Source: Aphidius gifuensis
Taxonomy: Eukaryota > Arthropoda > Insecta > Hymenoptera > Braconidae
Reading direction: 5' to 3'
Assembly: GCF_014905175.1 (NCBI RefSeq)
Contig: NC_057789.1
Coordinates: forward strand, 27,772,555 to 27,836,554
DNA length: 64,000 nt
The stretch's first letter is position 1. The number at the start of each line of letters is the position of its first letter. This document shows positions 10,201-25,200 of the stretch, piece after piece. The position numbers and the translations under genes were made by a program. The notes beneath the pieces are model-generated. The model did no database searches. It saw nothing but the letters and a program-made list of their open reading frames with translations, and had not been told where the DNA came from.

Positions 10201-13200
10201 ATTTGAACATATATAATCTGATGAGAAAAATAACAAAAAATTCATTCGAAAATATAATCACATAAGCAGTTTGTCTTGTCATTTGAGAAAAATAAAAAAA
10301 AAAAAAAGGACAATCAAATGAGTGAATGTATTTAAATTACGTGACGATGTTTATGTTATTCAAAAAAAAAAATAAAAAACACTTGTCGCTTTTTTGATCA
10401 GTTTATGTGCAAAATCTATGCACTTGTTTGTTGAAAAAAAAAATAGAATAGAGCCGCTGTGTGTTTGCGTGAATTGTACATTCAAGTATATATCTGTATT
10501 GATAAATCATGTGTGACATAAAGCTGTCCTGCTTGCATTTACCTTGATCCGTGTATGTTTGTTGTACCTGCTGACTGTTGGTTTGAAGAAGAAAAGACAC
10601 TTGTATATATTTATACCGCCACATCATCACCAGTTTTGCCATTCTATATGTGGATGATGTCTCGTATTTCTGTATTGCATATACAAGTGACGGTTGTGTT
10701 TTTTTCTTTCTCGTGTACTCAGCAAAAATATACTGACAATATTCAAAACTCACCTGTTAACGGGCAACGAACTCAATGGGTGGTACTGACTAATAATAAA
10801 AGATGTTGTTTATATTCAAAATATATATTCAACGGGGTGAATATTTTAATGTCATGAATATTTTCCTATCACTCATTGTGCTTGTTGACAGACAGAATTT
10901 CTTTTTTCTATTTTTACTTTTACGCATTGATTTTTAAATTTTATTTTTCTATCATTTTCGTTTGGAAAAATTTGTATTTTTTTTTTTCGTCTAATGGAAT
11001 ACCGTGTACTTGAAAATATCTAGATGATGTTAGATTTAAAAAGACGAGAAATCGATGCTCATGTTAGAGAGAAAAATTTTTATCATGTTTATTTATTTAT
11101 TCTATTTTTTTTGTGCATCCTACAGGCAAATTTGATCTTATATACAAGTTTATTTTAATAATCACAGAATAAATCTATAAATAAAAAATAAATATGTATG
11201 GATGATTAAATTTCAAATGAAAAAAATAAATAAACATGGAAAAAAAAAATCAAAGTTGGTAGGTTGTGTACAATGTAAATTTGCATAGGCTTGTGCATAC
11301 TATAATGGATGTTTAAAAAATATTTGTGTAGCTTTGAAAAGAGGATAGTAAATTTTCAGAGAAGTACCTATTCTCATCTCCCTCGGGGTCCACCATGCTG
11401 AAGTTTATCGTCGCTAAAACTCGTTCGTTTATTCACAGCTGAGCAATACAATATGTGTCATCATAAAAGTAAAAATAAAAAAGCAAAAAAATTATATGAG
11501 TAGTCTTTTTTTACAATTAGTAGTCAAATTAAAAATAAATTTATTAAGATTTATAGACAATTTTTATTTCCTTTACATTCGAGTCAGCCAAAAAGTTACA
11601 TAGCTGCATATATTACGCACTGCAAAAATATTTCTAAGCATGAATTTCATGAAATTTTAATTCTAGCATTTAGACTGCACTTGAATATTAATACCCTAAA
11701 AGTTTTAGAATTTAATTTCAATCATTTTCATTTTTTTTTTTTGAATTTTATAATTTGGCATGACCTGTAGATTCGTTTTCACATATTTTCTTTTCACCAG
11801 AATTTCTCAAAGTAGCTGCTTCATATATATATTTTTTTGCGACAGGAATAAAGTCGATATACCGCAATGCGTAACGGACGAACAAGTAAGACCTATACTG
11901 TGTTTCACCACTCGAGTAGTACAACGTTAATTTACAGTCGAGTTAAAATTACCGTGTATTTATATTGACTCGCTTGTATCAAAAACTTGTCGTGGAAAAC
12001 TTGCACATCATGATCATATCCCTTTCAAGGGAATACCTCCATACATAGAAAAATAAAAAATTAACAAACACTTGGTTCTTTTTCTTAGCTATACGCATAA
12101 AATAACTTTGTAGAATTTTTTTCTTAATTTTATTGTCGTTTCAGAATTTCTAATTTTTATTTTAACCATCAATTATTAATTTACAAAATAAATTATTTTA
12201 AACACATATTATTAAATTATATCAACAAGCTTTTATTAATTGTAATTACAAGATTTTTTCTTTCTAATATAATAACAGTTGTTTTTCATATTTCTACTAA
12301 ATTTTTATTGTTGGTTCGTTTTTTTTTCTGCTCTTGGTTTTTTTGTCTTTTATTTACATGGAAATTATTACTCATAAAAAATGCGTCACACGAACGTTAA
12401 TTCGATATGTGTATAGCAGTTTGTTCTCGTATTTATTCATTTTTTAAAATTACGTTCTGTTCGTTCACCTGTCCACGTGGAAATAGCTCTAGATTCAGCA
12501 GGTGTGCACATACACACACATATACTTTTATTAAAAATAGGGGGGAAACACCAGTCATCATTGTGGTTTACCACAAACATTTCATGCTCGTAAAAAAAAT
12601 AAAAAAAAAATTAGGTAATCATAATAAAAAAAAATAAAAAATGTATATATTTTCATTCTTCAACAGAAGATACATACAATTTTTTTATATTTAAAAATTC
12701 AAATAAATTTACACATACATTTTTATTCATATGAAAATACATAATGTATGTGTGCGGTCTAAAAATAATAAAAATTAAAAATTCAATAGCTTATAAAGCT
12801 CTTAAATTTTAACTTGATGCAGATTATATATTTTTTTTTTTAAATCATTGGATTAACATGAATTTATAAACAATAAAATTTCTAAAATTCATCAAATATT
12901 TTTTTGCGGTTTAAAAAAAATTATAAAGGTTTATATAGTCATAATAAAATAACTTGTCAATTTCGGCTAAATTCAAAAGACATATCCATTAATAAAAATG
13001 AAAAAAAAAATTTTAATAAAAATATATCTTACGTAATAACTATTGCCAGAAATATTAAATTTATCTTGGACACTAGTTCTTCAAAAGATAACCGGTATAA
13101 AAGCTATATATTAAAATTTTTTATATTTTAAAAATTGTCCCTTTCGAGTCACACGGTGAGTTATATTTTATTTACAAAACTAAAGATCAAGAGACATAAC

Positions 13201-16200
13201 ACTTTTTATGCGTATGAGCTGTGTCGATTTACAGTTATTCACGAATATCTGAGTGAGCTGAGAATGAAAAGTTTCAATGCATATAAAAATTCTTATGAAC
13301 CTGTGAGGAAGTTTATAAAGATACATGTGTGTGTAGGAGATGAAAAAAAAAAAAAACAAAGAGAGATGATGGGCCTCAAAGTATACAAGATGAAAGAAAA
13401 TGTTTTGGAATAAAAGAGGCCACTATGGCGACCTGCTGTGAGATATACTCACCGTTATATCAGCGCCCACGGTTGTACCACCTTGATTCAACCTGAATTT
13501 TACAATACATACGATCTTTGTACATGGTGTGTTTGTTTCTCTCGACTATGTATACCACACTCTATCTACATGTAATAACCACAACCAATAAACTCACCTT
13601 TGACCCTTTAGTTTCTGTTAAAGACCATGGTGCACTAACTATTATCGGCAGTCTTACTTTTTATTTTTTTTCTGTTTCTTTCACTTTGCTTAAACCCCTT
13701 TGTCGATTATTCACTAACAAATAATTACTTGATCAGGCTAAAATCTCATACCTACCACAAACTCATATATTAATCACGTCATCAATTCTGAATTATAAAA
13801 AAAAAACATTTGCTAAAACTTATTATTAAATTTATAAATAATTATTATATTTTTTTAATAATAATTTATTTATTTGTTAATTTATTTTTCGAGTAATTAT
13901 ATACCTGAGAATATATAAGGATATCTTTACAACGTACTTACATTTGTAATAATTCTTGCAATATATCGTTGTTTATGAGGAAAAAAAAATATAAATATAT
14001 ATAGGCAAACATTTATTCACTTTTTAGGTATGAACTAACCATTTATATAAATGATCATTGGAAATTCCATAAAATTAGATTTTTTTTCTTTTATTATTTA
14101 AATCAATAATATATACTGTTAGAAATATATATTTATCGTTATAAACATTTGAAAAATGTGAAAAAAAAATTTGTTCAATTGATGATAATTCAGAACGAGT
14201 TTTTTTTTTTTTTTCTTTTTTCATTTGTGGTAGGTTAATGTTTATTAGATCATTTAAAAAGGTGCAAAATTAACTTTCTAACGATATATTATTATACGCA
14301 TATATAATAACATGACATATTTATCACGGAATTTCATTTAAAAATTTTTTTTTTATTCAAATTATTAATGCATTTTATTATCAAATAATAAATACAAACA
14401 TAAAGTAAAATATTGTTTGTTATTTTTTAAATAGACAAATAAATTTATTCTAAGATTGAAAAAAAATACATAAATAAAAATTTATTGTTGACGTCTAATT
14501 CAATTGAAATTTCATGTCAATTTTTTGAACACATTGAGTTATGCTTCGCTAGTCCCAATTAACGCTATTTTCTTTTTAGATTTTATCAGTTAAATTTGAC
14601 TTGATCAATAGCTGTATTTGATAACAAATAGAATAACCGAGGACATTACATTTTGTACAATTTGTAATGTCAAAAAAAAATTATAGTGACTATTGAATTT
14701 CCTACAAATTAAAGTTATTTTTTGTATTTTTTTTTTTTTTCGCTGAATGTTTGTGAGGAAAATAAATAGAATTATAATACACCCACTCTGTATACACTCT
14801 GTATATATATCCACTTTTCATATAGACATGTACAGCTCTGACTCGGTTCTGCCTATAGCTAGCCTTTGCAAATGGATACGAAAAAATTTCATTAAATCGA
14901 ATATTACAAAGCAAGACTTCAACATGTATATCCTACTTTCACGTGGCCTATACCCTTGACAGATGCATATACGCTAAATTGCTTTCTCGTATATTCTTAA
15001 TGCAATGTGTTTCAAAAGAAAATTACTAAATGCATCTTTAGAGTAATATATTTTTCATAATTTTAAAAGATTTATTTATCACTTGACAGTTGTCATTAAA
15101 TATATATTTTTTATACTTTTTTAATATTTGATAAACGTTTTTTAAATATTTTTTTTCTTATTTTGAATAATAAAAAGAACAGTATATTTTTTTTTATTGT
15201 TAATAATAACAGAAAATATTTTAGAAATGTTTTTATAATAGCTACTAAAATTTATTCATTATTACCGACTCAATTTAAATTGCAGCAGTTAATATATTAA
15301 AATTATATTCATATTAGAAATAATATTTTTAAATAATTAAAATATTTCAAATGTTTAATTTGTAAATAAATGAATATTTTTTTTGTTATAAAATTGGGTA
15401 TATCAAAACAATGATTTTTAATAAAATATAAAAATTTAAATTTAGATTATTTGTATTTAAACTTGAGATTTAAAAAAATACCTGCGATTTAGGATATGAC
15501 ATGTATAAAAAGCACAAAAATTTTCAACCAATTGTTGAAAGAATAAAATAGATCAAATAAATTAAAGAGAATCACCACCTGTATTTTATGTGACACATTT
15601 ATTTTTTCATTCAAAAAGAAAAAAAAAAATAACATCCAGGATATTGTTGACTTCAATACAAAACACACCAGATACACATAGGTTACATGAAAAACGTGAT
15701 AGGGTTTTTTCCGGTACAAAAGAACAAGAAAGGAATTCAGTATAAAGGCCATGGTCACGACGTTTTCCTTAGCCATTCCTATTTTGAAAGAGCTAACGTT
15801 TATAAAAGTAATTCTATTTTTCCTTTTTTTTTTTTATTACAACTTTGGTTCTGGTATTTCGTTGTCGCGGAAATCGAGTTCGCGTGTCGCACGTATTGCT
15901 AAGTCTCACTTTATTTGCAACACTCGGAAGCACATCAGCAGTAAGCACTATACTGTGAAACAACATTTTTAAAAAAAAAAAAAACAGATATATATATTTT
16001 ATTTGAATAAAAATAAAAATGTGATTATTCTTCCTCAACCCGTTACACACCGATAAGCGTAACGCAACAAACGATGCAGATGCATCTTCCAACAAGAGTG
16101 AAATGGATCGTGAAATTCCATAGACAGGGTCAGAAATACAATCCATAAATATTATACGACGAAATAATACTCGACATATTTTTCATTTAAATATATATAT

Positions 16201-19200
16201 TATTGTTTAAACTATTTTCTACATAATTATTCAATTATAACAATGATAACTTATTTATACGGGTTGAACATTTACGATATTTAACTCAACACATCTTGTA
16301 TTTTATTATTTTAAATAAAAGATATTTATTTAATACTTAAATATATATTTAAAAAAAAAAATATATGATATAGATATATCTATAAACAAGATATTTAAAA
16401 TTATTTTTTTATTGCTGTACTTATTTATTTTTTTATATTTAATTATATATTTTAATTTAATGGACGGTGACTGAACACAGATACGTGACATTAGCTAAAT
16501 GTTGACAATAATTAAATCACTAATTTTATTTTTTTATTAATTTATATTTTCTTACGTTTATTGAGATTTTTTTTTATTTACTCTATTTTTTTTTTTCCTC
16601 AATTTAATCACCAACAAGATTTACTGATCAGAATATTTATAAAAACAAAGTTCCAATGATGTTCCATATATTTACCTGCATTATATTACCAGTGTGTAAT
16701 ATCTTTTTGTGAATATAAAATATATAAATAAATGTGTATGTGCAAGTGAGACACGAAGAGTATCTGACTATTCGCACACACAATATGTACACGTTTATCA
16801 AATTAATTATATATTTGCATATAACGTCGAACCTGTTGTGGCACTCTAACGAGATGTAGACAAAAAAAAAAAAAATTAAATATATTTCTTAGAGAATTAT
16901 ATTTTTATTTTTCAGCCACATAAAAGTAACAAGTAATTATGGATCTTAAATATCAAAGAAACTGGAAATTTAAATCCGAATGTGTTATAATAAAATTCAT
17001 TTTTTTTTTTTTTTTTACTTAAATCGAGAAAGGAAAAAAAAGGAAATAAAAATTTATAAAATATACTAATCGTGAATTGTTGTGTGAAAGTCAAGCTTTA
17101 AAAAATCTGTCTCAATTTTTTTTTTTTTTTTTACAATAGTATTCTTGTTCTTTTCATTTTACATCGATATTTTTTGTTGATGGGCATCCGGATTCTCACT
17201 GGCATTGTTAGACGACACAAGAAACCCCCAAATCTTTTCTAAGAATTATTAAATTTTTTTTTTCAATGCCGCTTTTTTTTTTATATCTAATATATTTTAT
17301 TCTTGGTTCGCCTCTGAAAAATATAATGATTTAACTTTGCGGCAATACCTGACGTCGCATAGCCAGGTGCAAGACAAGTCAGGGGGTATGACGCTGCTTC
17401 TTATAGTCGAATAGGCGTGTTTTCAAGTGATCATAATAACACCCTGTGAATGAAATGAAAAAGAAATAAGAAAAACGATGGGTTTTATAAAAAAAAAAAT
17501 TAAATAGGAAAGTTGTTGATGTAGGCTTCTGTTGTATGATTATTTTGATAGAAGATAAATGACTTGAACACCAAATCTTCTCTTAACAACAATTAGTAGA
17601 ATAATAATAAAAACATAAAAAAATAACTTTTATGATATATTTATAATGAAAATCTACAGTTATTGTTAAATAACTTTATTATTTATTTATTTATTTTTCG
17701 CATTTTTATATAGGTTAAATTAAACTCGTGCGTAATTTAACATTTAATCGAATTTATATAAATGACAAATAGTAAAACCTTGAAAATCTCAATTCATCAA
17801 AATTTACGCACTAAATAATTATAATTAATATTTTGACAATGCGGTATGTGCATCAAATTACATTTGGCAATTTTGCAGTCGTTGGGTTTCCTGATGTAAC
17901 GTTGCATGAAGCATTCTAGATATTACTCAAGACCTCAACCTTGACCAACAAAATAATTTCATCTATTTTAGCATGTTTCGGTTATTTTCGCATGACATAA
18001 TAATATAAATTTAAATCTTTTTTTTTTTTATTTATATTTTTTATAGAAGATTTATGTAAATTTAACAAACAAATAATTTTACTTGTGATTTCAATACACG
18101 TGTTAAGAATTTGCTGTATAAGTAATACGAAATGATGTCATACTAAATATATATAAGTATATTCAGATATACTTCCAAACACTTTTTCTTTTTTATCACA
18201 TGTTACATTCATGGCATCGATCGGCTATACCCATCAGCATACAAATAAGATTTAGAACTATCAAATAATCGATCATCAATGACGCACAATATTCAAAAAA
18301 ACAAGCAAAGTCATGCGTTAACAATTTTTAAAATAAAAAAAAACCCTACCTTGGTAGAGACTTATATTTTTTTACACATTGAACAAGATGTTTGGGTGTT
18401 TTTAGGATTATTTTATCCAAAATAAAAACTGGTTCTTTCTTTTAAATAACACTTGAGATTTTGAACTGCATCAATTATATATTGCATTGGAATTTTAGCT
18501 TTATTGAAAATTTTTTAGCCTATTTTTAATTTAAAAAATTTTATAATTAATTTAAAGAATCTTTATTCTTTTTAAAAAAATTATCAGGGATTAGCAAATT
18601 AATTTTTTAAAAATAAATCCACACAACACTAATAATAATTCTATATTTTTTGATAATTATTCTACTACTGAATTCATAATTAATATTTAATAAACCATAA
18701 TGACTAGATTAGAAATTCATTACTTGATATTCACTACAAGCATGCGATCTGGAATAGCTAGAATATTTTTTACATGTAAGTCTTAAATATCAAGTTCAGG
18801 GTGTGGTAGAAAAACCCATAAATATACGCGTAGTCAAATCAAACACATTAATTTATGTGAATATTGAATATGCCTTTATTTTATACACATTCATCGTGAA
18901 CTAAATTTTTTATTTTCTTTAAATTTACATGTGCTATTTATGCACACGTGTATGCATTTATTTATTAATTATTTGCAAGTCGAGCGTTTAAGATTTTACG
19001 ATGAGTTTGTGTTGATTATATTTATAGGTGTATTTATAATGAAGATAGTTGAATAGAAATGATGACGATAAAATTATTGAACCAGAACGCATATATGAAA
19101 TCTGCACAATGTTCTAGAGAGAAAAATCTGTATATAGACACTCAGGTGAATATTTATGTACAGTATTTTTACAGGTGTTGGTGTATGTGTTAATGTTTTT

Positions 19201-22200
19201 TTTTCTACATTTTTTTTCTGCATATTCTTAAGCACTTGATGTCATCGCACCTTTGAATTTTATGACTGTATGCTTGAAATATTTTTTTTTATTTTTTATT
19301 TTCAACTCTTGTATATATGATTCTTGGATCTCGTTAAGAAACTAACAAAAAAAAAAAAAAAATACATATTACGCGGTGCGTTAATAAAAAAGTTCAACTG
19401 TTTAGTCGTCGTTGTTGTTGTTGCTTTTTTGGCTTTTTTTTTAAATATCAATTTGAGATGTATATAAAATAAGATGGTTGATGATTATGAGAAAGATCCA
19501 CACTCGGATCGAATAACAACTTTCAATGTATTAATTATGATAAGATAAAAATAAAAAATCATGAGAACCATCCAAGTATGACGATGACATCATTGCGTTA
19601 ATGGATATACACAAGTTTATTTGCCAATAACAAGGGCAACTTAGTCAATATAACATCAAGTTTATCGTGTTTTTTGAATTTTTCGTTTGATTTTAAATTA
19701 ACTGATTATTTAAAAACTTGTCTTTGAGTAGTTTTGCATACGTTTATATGCTTGTTTATACAGAATGACTTCATAATTCTATTTAAAAAAAAATAAATAT
19801 ATGCAAGTATATGCAAGTGGTATTTAAGAATTGACGGGATATCTCGTTAGAGGATACTCAATCACACTTAATTTTTTTTTTATCTCATGATGATTGAATA
19901 TTTGATATTTTGTATTTTTCCAAGAAATACAAAAATATTTTTTTCACCAGTCTATGGATATACACTGTCAATGATTATTCAACTTCTGAAAAAAAATTCA
20001 TAATTAAATTAAATTACCGCGAAAATTAAAATTAGAAAAAATATATTTACATAGTCTAATGATCAATCAAATACTCATTGCTGAAGTTGAAGTAAAAGAT
20101 CATTGTACTGAATGGAATGAAATAAAATAAATTCCGGAATACCAAATGCACATCCGTAAATTGTGTATGCATATATATTTCCATCAAATTATTATAACCC
20201 TGAAATGAAAGAAAAAAAAAAACAACAAATAAAAAAATAATATAACAAGACTTATCTTTGTTAGATTATTATTATTATTTTTTATTTTTACTCTCCAATT
20301 TAACAATTACCCATCATGAACGTGTTGTTTTTCTATTCATCATATTTATATTTGTATAAAAATTTTTCTCATATAATATTTTACTATTATTTCTTACACG
20401 TGAATTTATTATAGTTATATTCGTGTAACACACACTTTCAGGGTGGCAAAATGCCGGAAGGTGAAAACTAACTATTTTTATTTTTATCCAAGTTGTATAT
20501 ATAAAATATATATATTTCTCGTCGTCACTTTGAATAATGACACACTGCTTGTGTGTGGACGTGACACCATTGAAAGACACAATTATGATTTACTCAACTA
20601 TCATATTTAAACGAATATCATTGAATATAAATTTAATATATATTATTTCATTCAGGCATATTACAAAATATATATACACATACAATAAATAAATTATCAC
20701 AACTATTTATGAAATAAAAAAAGTTCTATAAATATATATTAAGTATTTTGATAATATTTGTAATTTATATACCTGTCGAAATTCATTGGTATATCCATAT
20801 GATATGATTTGAAGAATTCATGAGTACAAGTGGTGCAATGTTATTTTCATTTCCGGTATAAAATCAACTCAGATGATAGATACTCTAACAACAACACCAT
20901 GAAGCAATATTAAGAGAAACATTGGCTCGTGCTTAAAATATCCTATACATTCATCATTCATTTAGAATTTTCAATTCACTTGTATGAACTACAGGATAAT
21001 CATCAGTACTTCTGAGCTAGAATTAATTTTAAAATATCATAATAATTATTAAAATAATATACAGCCAAGAGCAATTTAAAAAAAAATATTTTTTTTTGTA
21101 TTTTAAATATGTTTGATATTTATTTTTATTATTTATTCATATTTTTTTTTTTCATGTCGATTAATAAAGTCGAGGTCAAATACAGTTAAAAATTGAGTAC
21201 ACTTGTTTGTATGAGAAAAAAAAAAGAGAGGGAGATGTAAAGTCAGTGATCAAATTTGATTATGTCCTCGATAATACACCTGGGTACTTTCAACAAACTT
21301 AAAATCACTCAAATTAATTTAAAATATATATACAGTTTTTTTTTTTTTAACTTAAAAATAGACTGTGTCAATTCTTTTTATTTTTTTTTTTTATTTTTAC
21401 AACAGATATTTTTTATCATTTAACATGCGAATATAAATGTATATATGTATGGTGATTTTAAAGGTATTTATTTATACTTAAAGCTAAGCTTGGTAGTTGA
21501 ATGGAATTTAACAACTGATCAGGTATTTCCGCAAACGACGATCGGTTGGTTTTCGAAGCGCGATAACGAGACCATTAGAGAGAAAATTCGATGCTTGATT
21601 TTACATATAAACACATACATCTCCAATTTATTATACATTTAACATTAAAGTTTTTCTTGTTGAATTCAGAAATTGTTATCCAACTTCGTGACCACACCTA
21701 TACACTCGCTACCTTTAGAGTTTAGATTCAGAATTTTTATTTTACTTTTTTTTTGTGCATGTACTTTACTACTTTTTTTTTAAATAAAAAAAAATATAAA
21801 AAACAAGAAAATTTTATCTATATTTATCTATTGATAAGGATAGAAATTATTTTTTTTTTTTAAGTGCATTAATCCTTAACGTTGGAATTTATGTTTATCA
21901 TGATCACCTAATTATTTCATCAGTGTCTGACAATAATATATGTTTGAATGGGCGGACAGTGTGGCCCTGAGCAACAACAAAAAAAATAAAACCCGTCACT
22001 TAATGTCCCCAAGGCTTTTTCAACATATTTCTGTAGGTTTATTTTATTATTGACTCAAGTAAATTCACTCAACCAACCATGACAATTGACTTATTTTTCA
22101 ACAATACAATACAATTTTGTTTTTTTTTTTTTTTAAATTGAATTTTTATATTAAACGAATATGAGACAATGAGTAATTATAATTTCGATTGTAAGAAACT

Positions 22201-25200
22201 ATTCACGCGTTATAAATAACTTGGGGAGGTGAGATGATTGATACATCATTTTAGCTAGGAACTATCAATTATAAAATACTCGTATTGTTTATGGTGTAGA
22301 TCACACCTTGAAGAATTTCATGCTCTCATCAATTACATCACAGTTTGTGTTTCAATGATAATCATTTGTCAACACAACGGGAGATTAACTTGAACAAAAA
22401 TATCATCTAGTTCTAATTTCAAAGATAACAATCGAAATGTCAAATTTATTTTATATTTATTTACATGGCCAAGATACATTTTTAATTCAATACATATTTT
22501 TTAAGATTTAATTTTTGATAATATAACGAGACGTCTTTTATTGAATTGTTTGTTTTTATTCATCTATATTTATATATTTTTTTAACAGTATTATTTATAG
22601 AAAAATAGATTGTTTTAGAATATTTATACTGATGCGTTTTTTTCTCGCAAACATTGTTTCATTTATGATTTAAAAAATCTAATAATATAATCTGAGCAAA
22701 TAATAAATAAATTAATTGTTTAATTAAATTGTCTTACACATCGACAAATATTGTTGTTGAGCAACTGATTATTATTTCAATCGATTCACTATTATTTGCA
22801 TCATCAAAACACAGTAATATATACGACTACTCATATAACTTGAATATTACTCGCTAATTCACTTCATGACAACACCGGTGAAGTAAATTATTAAGTATAC
22901 AAACTCATCAAGTTTATATACATGTATAACTTTGGCATGCAATTTTAATCATAAATTTTATAATTATCTTGAGATATTATTTCAAGTTTCTTTGTTTGAT
23001 TAATAAAAAATAATAATAACCAGATTTTTTTTCTTGAAAAAATTAAAGAACGATAAATGTATTTAAAGTAATTATTCATTTTATTTCATTTATAATCTCG
23101 CACTATTAATTCACACACAGAAAAAACGTCAACAAAAAAATTGTTTCATGTTGCATTTGAATGAAAAAAAAATAAATAAATAAAATTGCAATTTCAAAGT
23201 CCTATGCGGAGATCGTATTATCCTCGTTCGCAGTGAATGCAAATAATTATCAATTTTCAATAAAATTAATAACATTGCGTCTTTACAATTTGTATGGAGC
23301 CAAAATAATGTCTTTTTTGCAAAAAGTATAAATATTTCTCGACGGCCATTACCAATTGAAAAATTAATGCTCATCGAGTTTATCCGGACAAACAAGTATA
23401 TATACGCATACACAGAACGTGATTGTGCATGTTGTTGTAATTATAAAACTGATATGAACAAATGTATGTGAGGATGAGCTTAAAGGAAAAAAAAAAAAAA
23501 AAGGACAATTTGAAAAGATGCATCCATGGATACTTTCGCTAACAAGCGTCCTTCATTCCGTTGATATTCATCGTTATTATTTTTTTTTTTCTTATTTTAC
23601 AAATCATCCATGTCATCAATTCATGCCATATCATAAAAGTACATATTTGGTAATGGCAGTTAATTATATCAACCGGCTATCAACGACAATGCCCTTCAAA
23701 AATAATAATGATAATAGATTTTATTTACAATATCTGTTATTATAATTTTTTTTTTTTTAATTCTTGAATTATAAAATATTGATAATAATTATCGTCAATT
23801 GCAATTACGTATGTCAAGTATATTCAATTTATTTCTTCATATAAAATTAATTAAAAAAATTAATTAAAATTACCGGAAATTTTATGTGATGTTGTATTGC
23901 GAAAGCTGTTAACAGAACCAGTTGTAATAAAGTTTCACCAAAATTCTGGATGCCACTTGGAGAATTAAGCGGTGGATTTTAATATTTTATTTTTTTATTC
24001 ATGGGAATATTGCGGTTCAAAGAAAACAAGTGATGTATGTGTGTATATTATTTTGACGATGACACAGCATCCACGCAGGGAAAGTTTAAAAATATACTTG
24101 AAGAATTGTGAAAGTATGTAATCGAAAAAGTGTTGATTATTTTTATAATATTTAATTTGAATACGAAAGATTTTTTGCTTGATTAATACAAATTTTCGCA
24201 AGTTGATACATACATGAAATTGAAAAAAAAAAAAAATGAATATTGATATTTTAATATCGAATTTAAATATCATAAAAAATAGTCAATTGGTTTTGTTGAT
24301 ACATAATTAAATGCTTGACTGAACTAGATCAGTGATTTTGTATTTTTTTTATTCAACAAAATTAACATATATTTTGCATAATTTAATTACGTGTTTAAAA
24401 TTTTATGCATAGTACAAAACAAAAAAAAATTGATATATATATTTATAATTACTTCAATTACTTTCTATTAATTTGAACAACTTGTTTGGCAAGTTCAGAT
24501 ATCTGTCAACAATATTTTGACATGAATTTAAATTAAATTTTCATTTCTTATTTGTAAAACATAGTTTTTTTTTTTTTTTATCTTTATGAGTTTTGTTTTT
24601 TAAAAAAAAACAATAACCAGCAAATGGTGAATTCTTTTTCTTTTGTAGAACAGATTTTTTTATTATCCAAAGAGAAAAATTTTTCTCGTTGTACAATTGC
24701 AAATTTTACTGACAAACTAATATCCATGACCTGATATTTTTTGAAAATTGATAGTTACTTATCACCATGCTTCAAAACATGTGTATAAAAATATCAAAAG
24801 TTTATCAATAAACAGCTTAAAAATTTTATTTACCAATAAAATAAGGATAATATTGCCATCAAAAATCTCATAAGCATTATAAATTTATGAAAAAAAAAAT
24901 ACTATAATGCGTTTACAGAAAATTTAAAGATAAACTAAAGCTATAAAAAGATTTTATAAACATTATAATGTTCAAGGCAAAGCAATATGAATTCCACCGG
25001 GAGGTAAACACAAATACTGTTTATCAAAAATATTCGACAAGTTTGTCCCTAGGCAAAATAAACGATGGCATTAGCAATTGACCCAATTCACTTGTCGGCA
25101 CAAAATAAACAACCCATTGATAATAAATACAAAAAAATTGGAAAAAAAATTTAAAACCAAGTAGGTATATATTTCAAGATAATATTCAAGACATGTGTTT

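Noticed and set aside
10403..10857. Overlapping 116-codon and 100-codon frames on opposite strands
   Set aside because: Composition and content show no family resemblance and no matching splice structure; likely chance in a less AT-rich intron patch.
21445..21642. Sixty-five-codon frame in a less AT-rich patch
   Set aside because: No recognisable motif and no convincing acceptor or donor around it.
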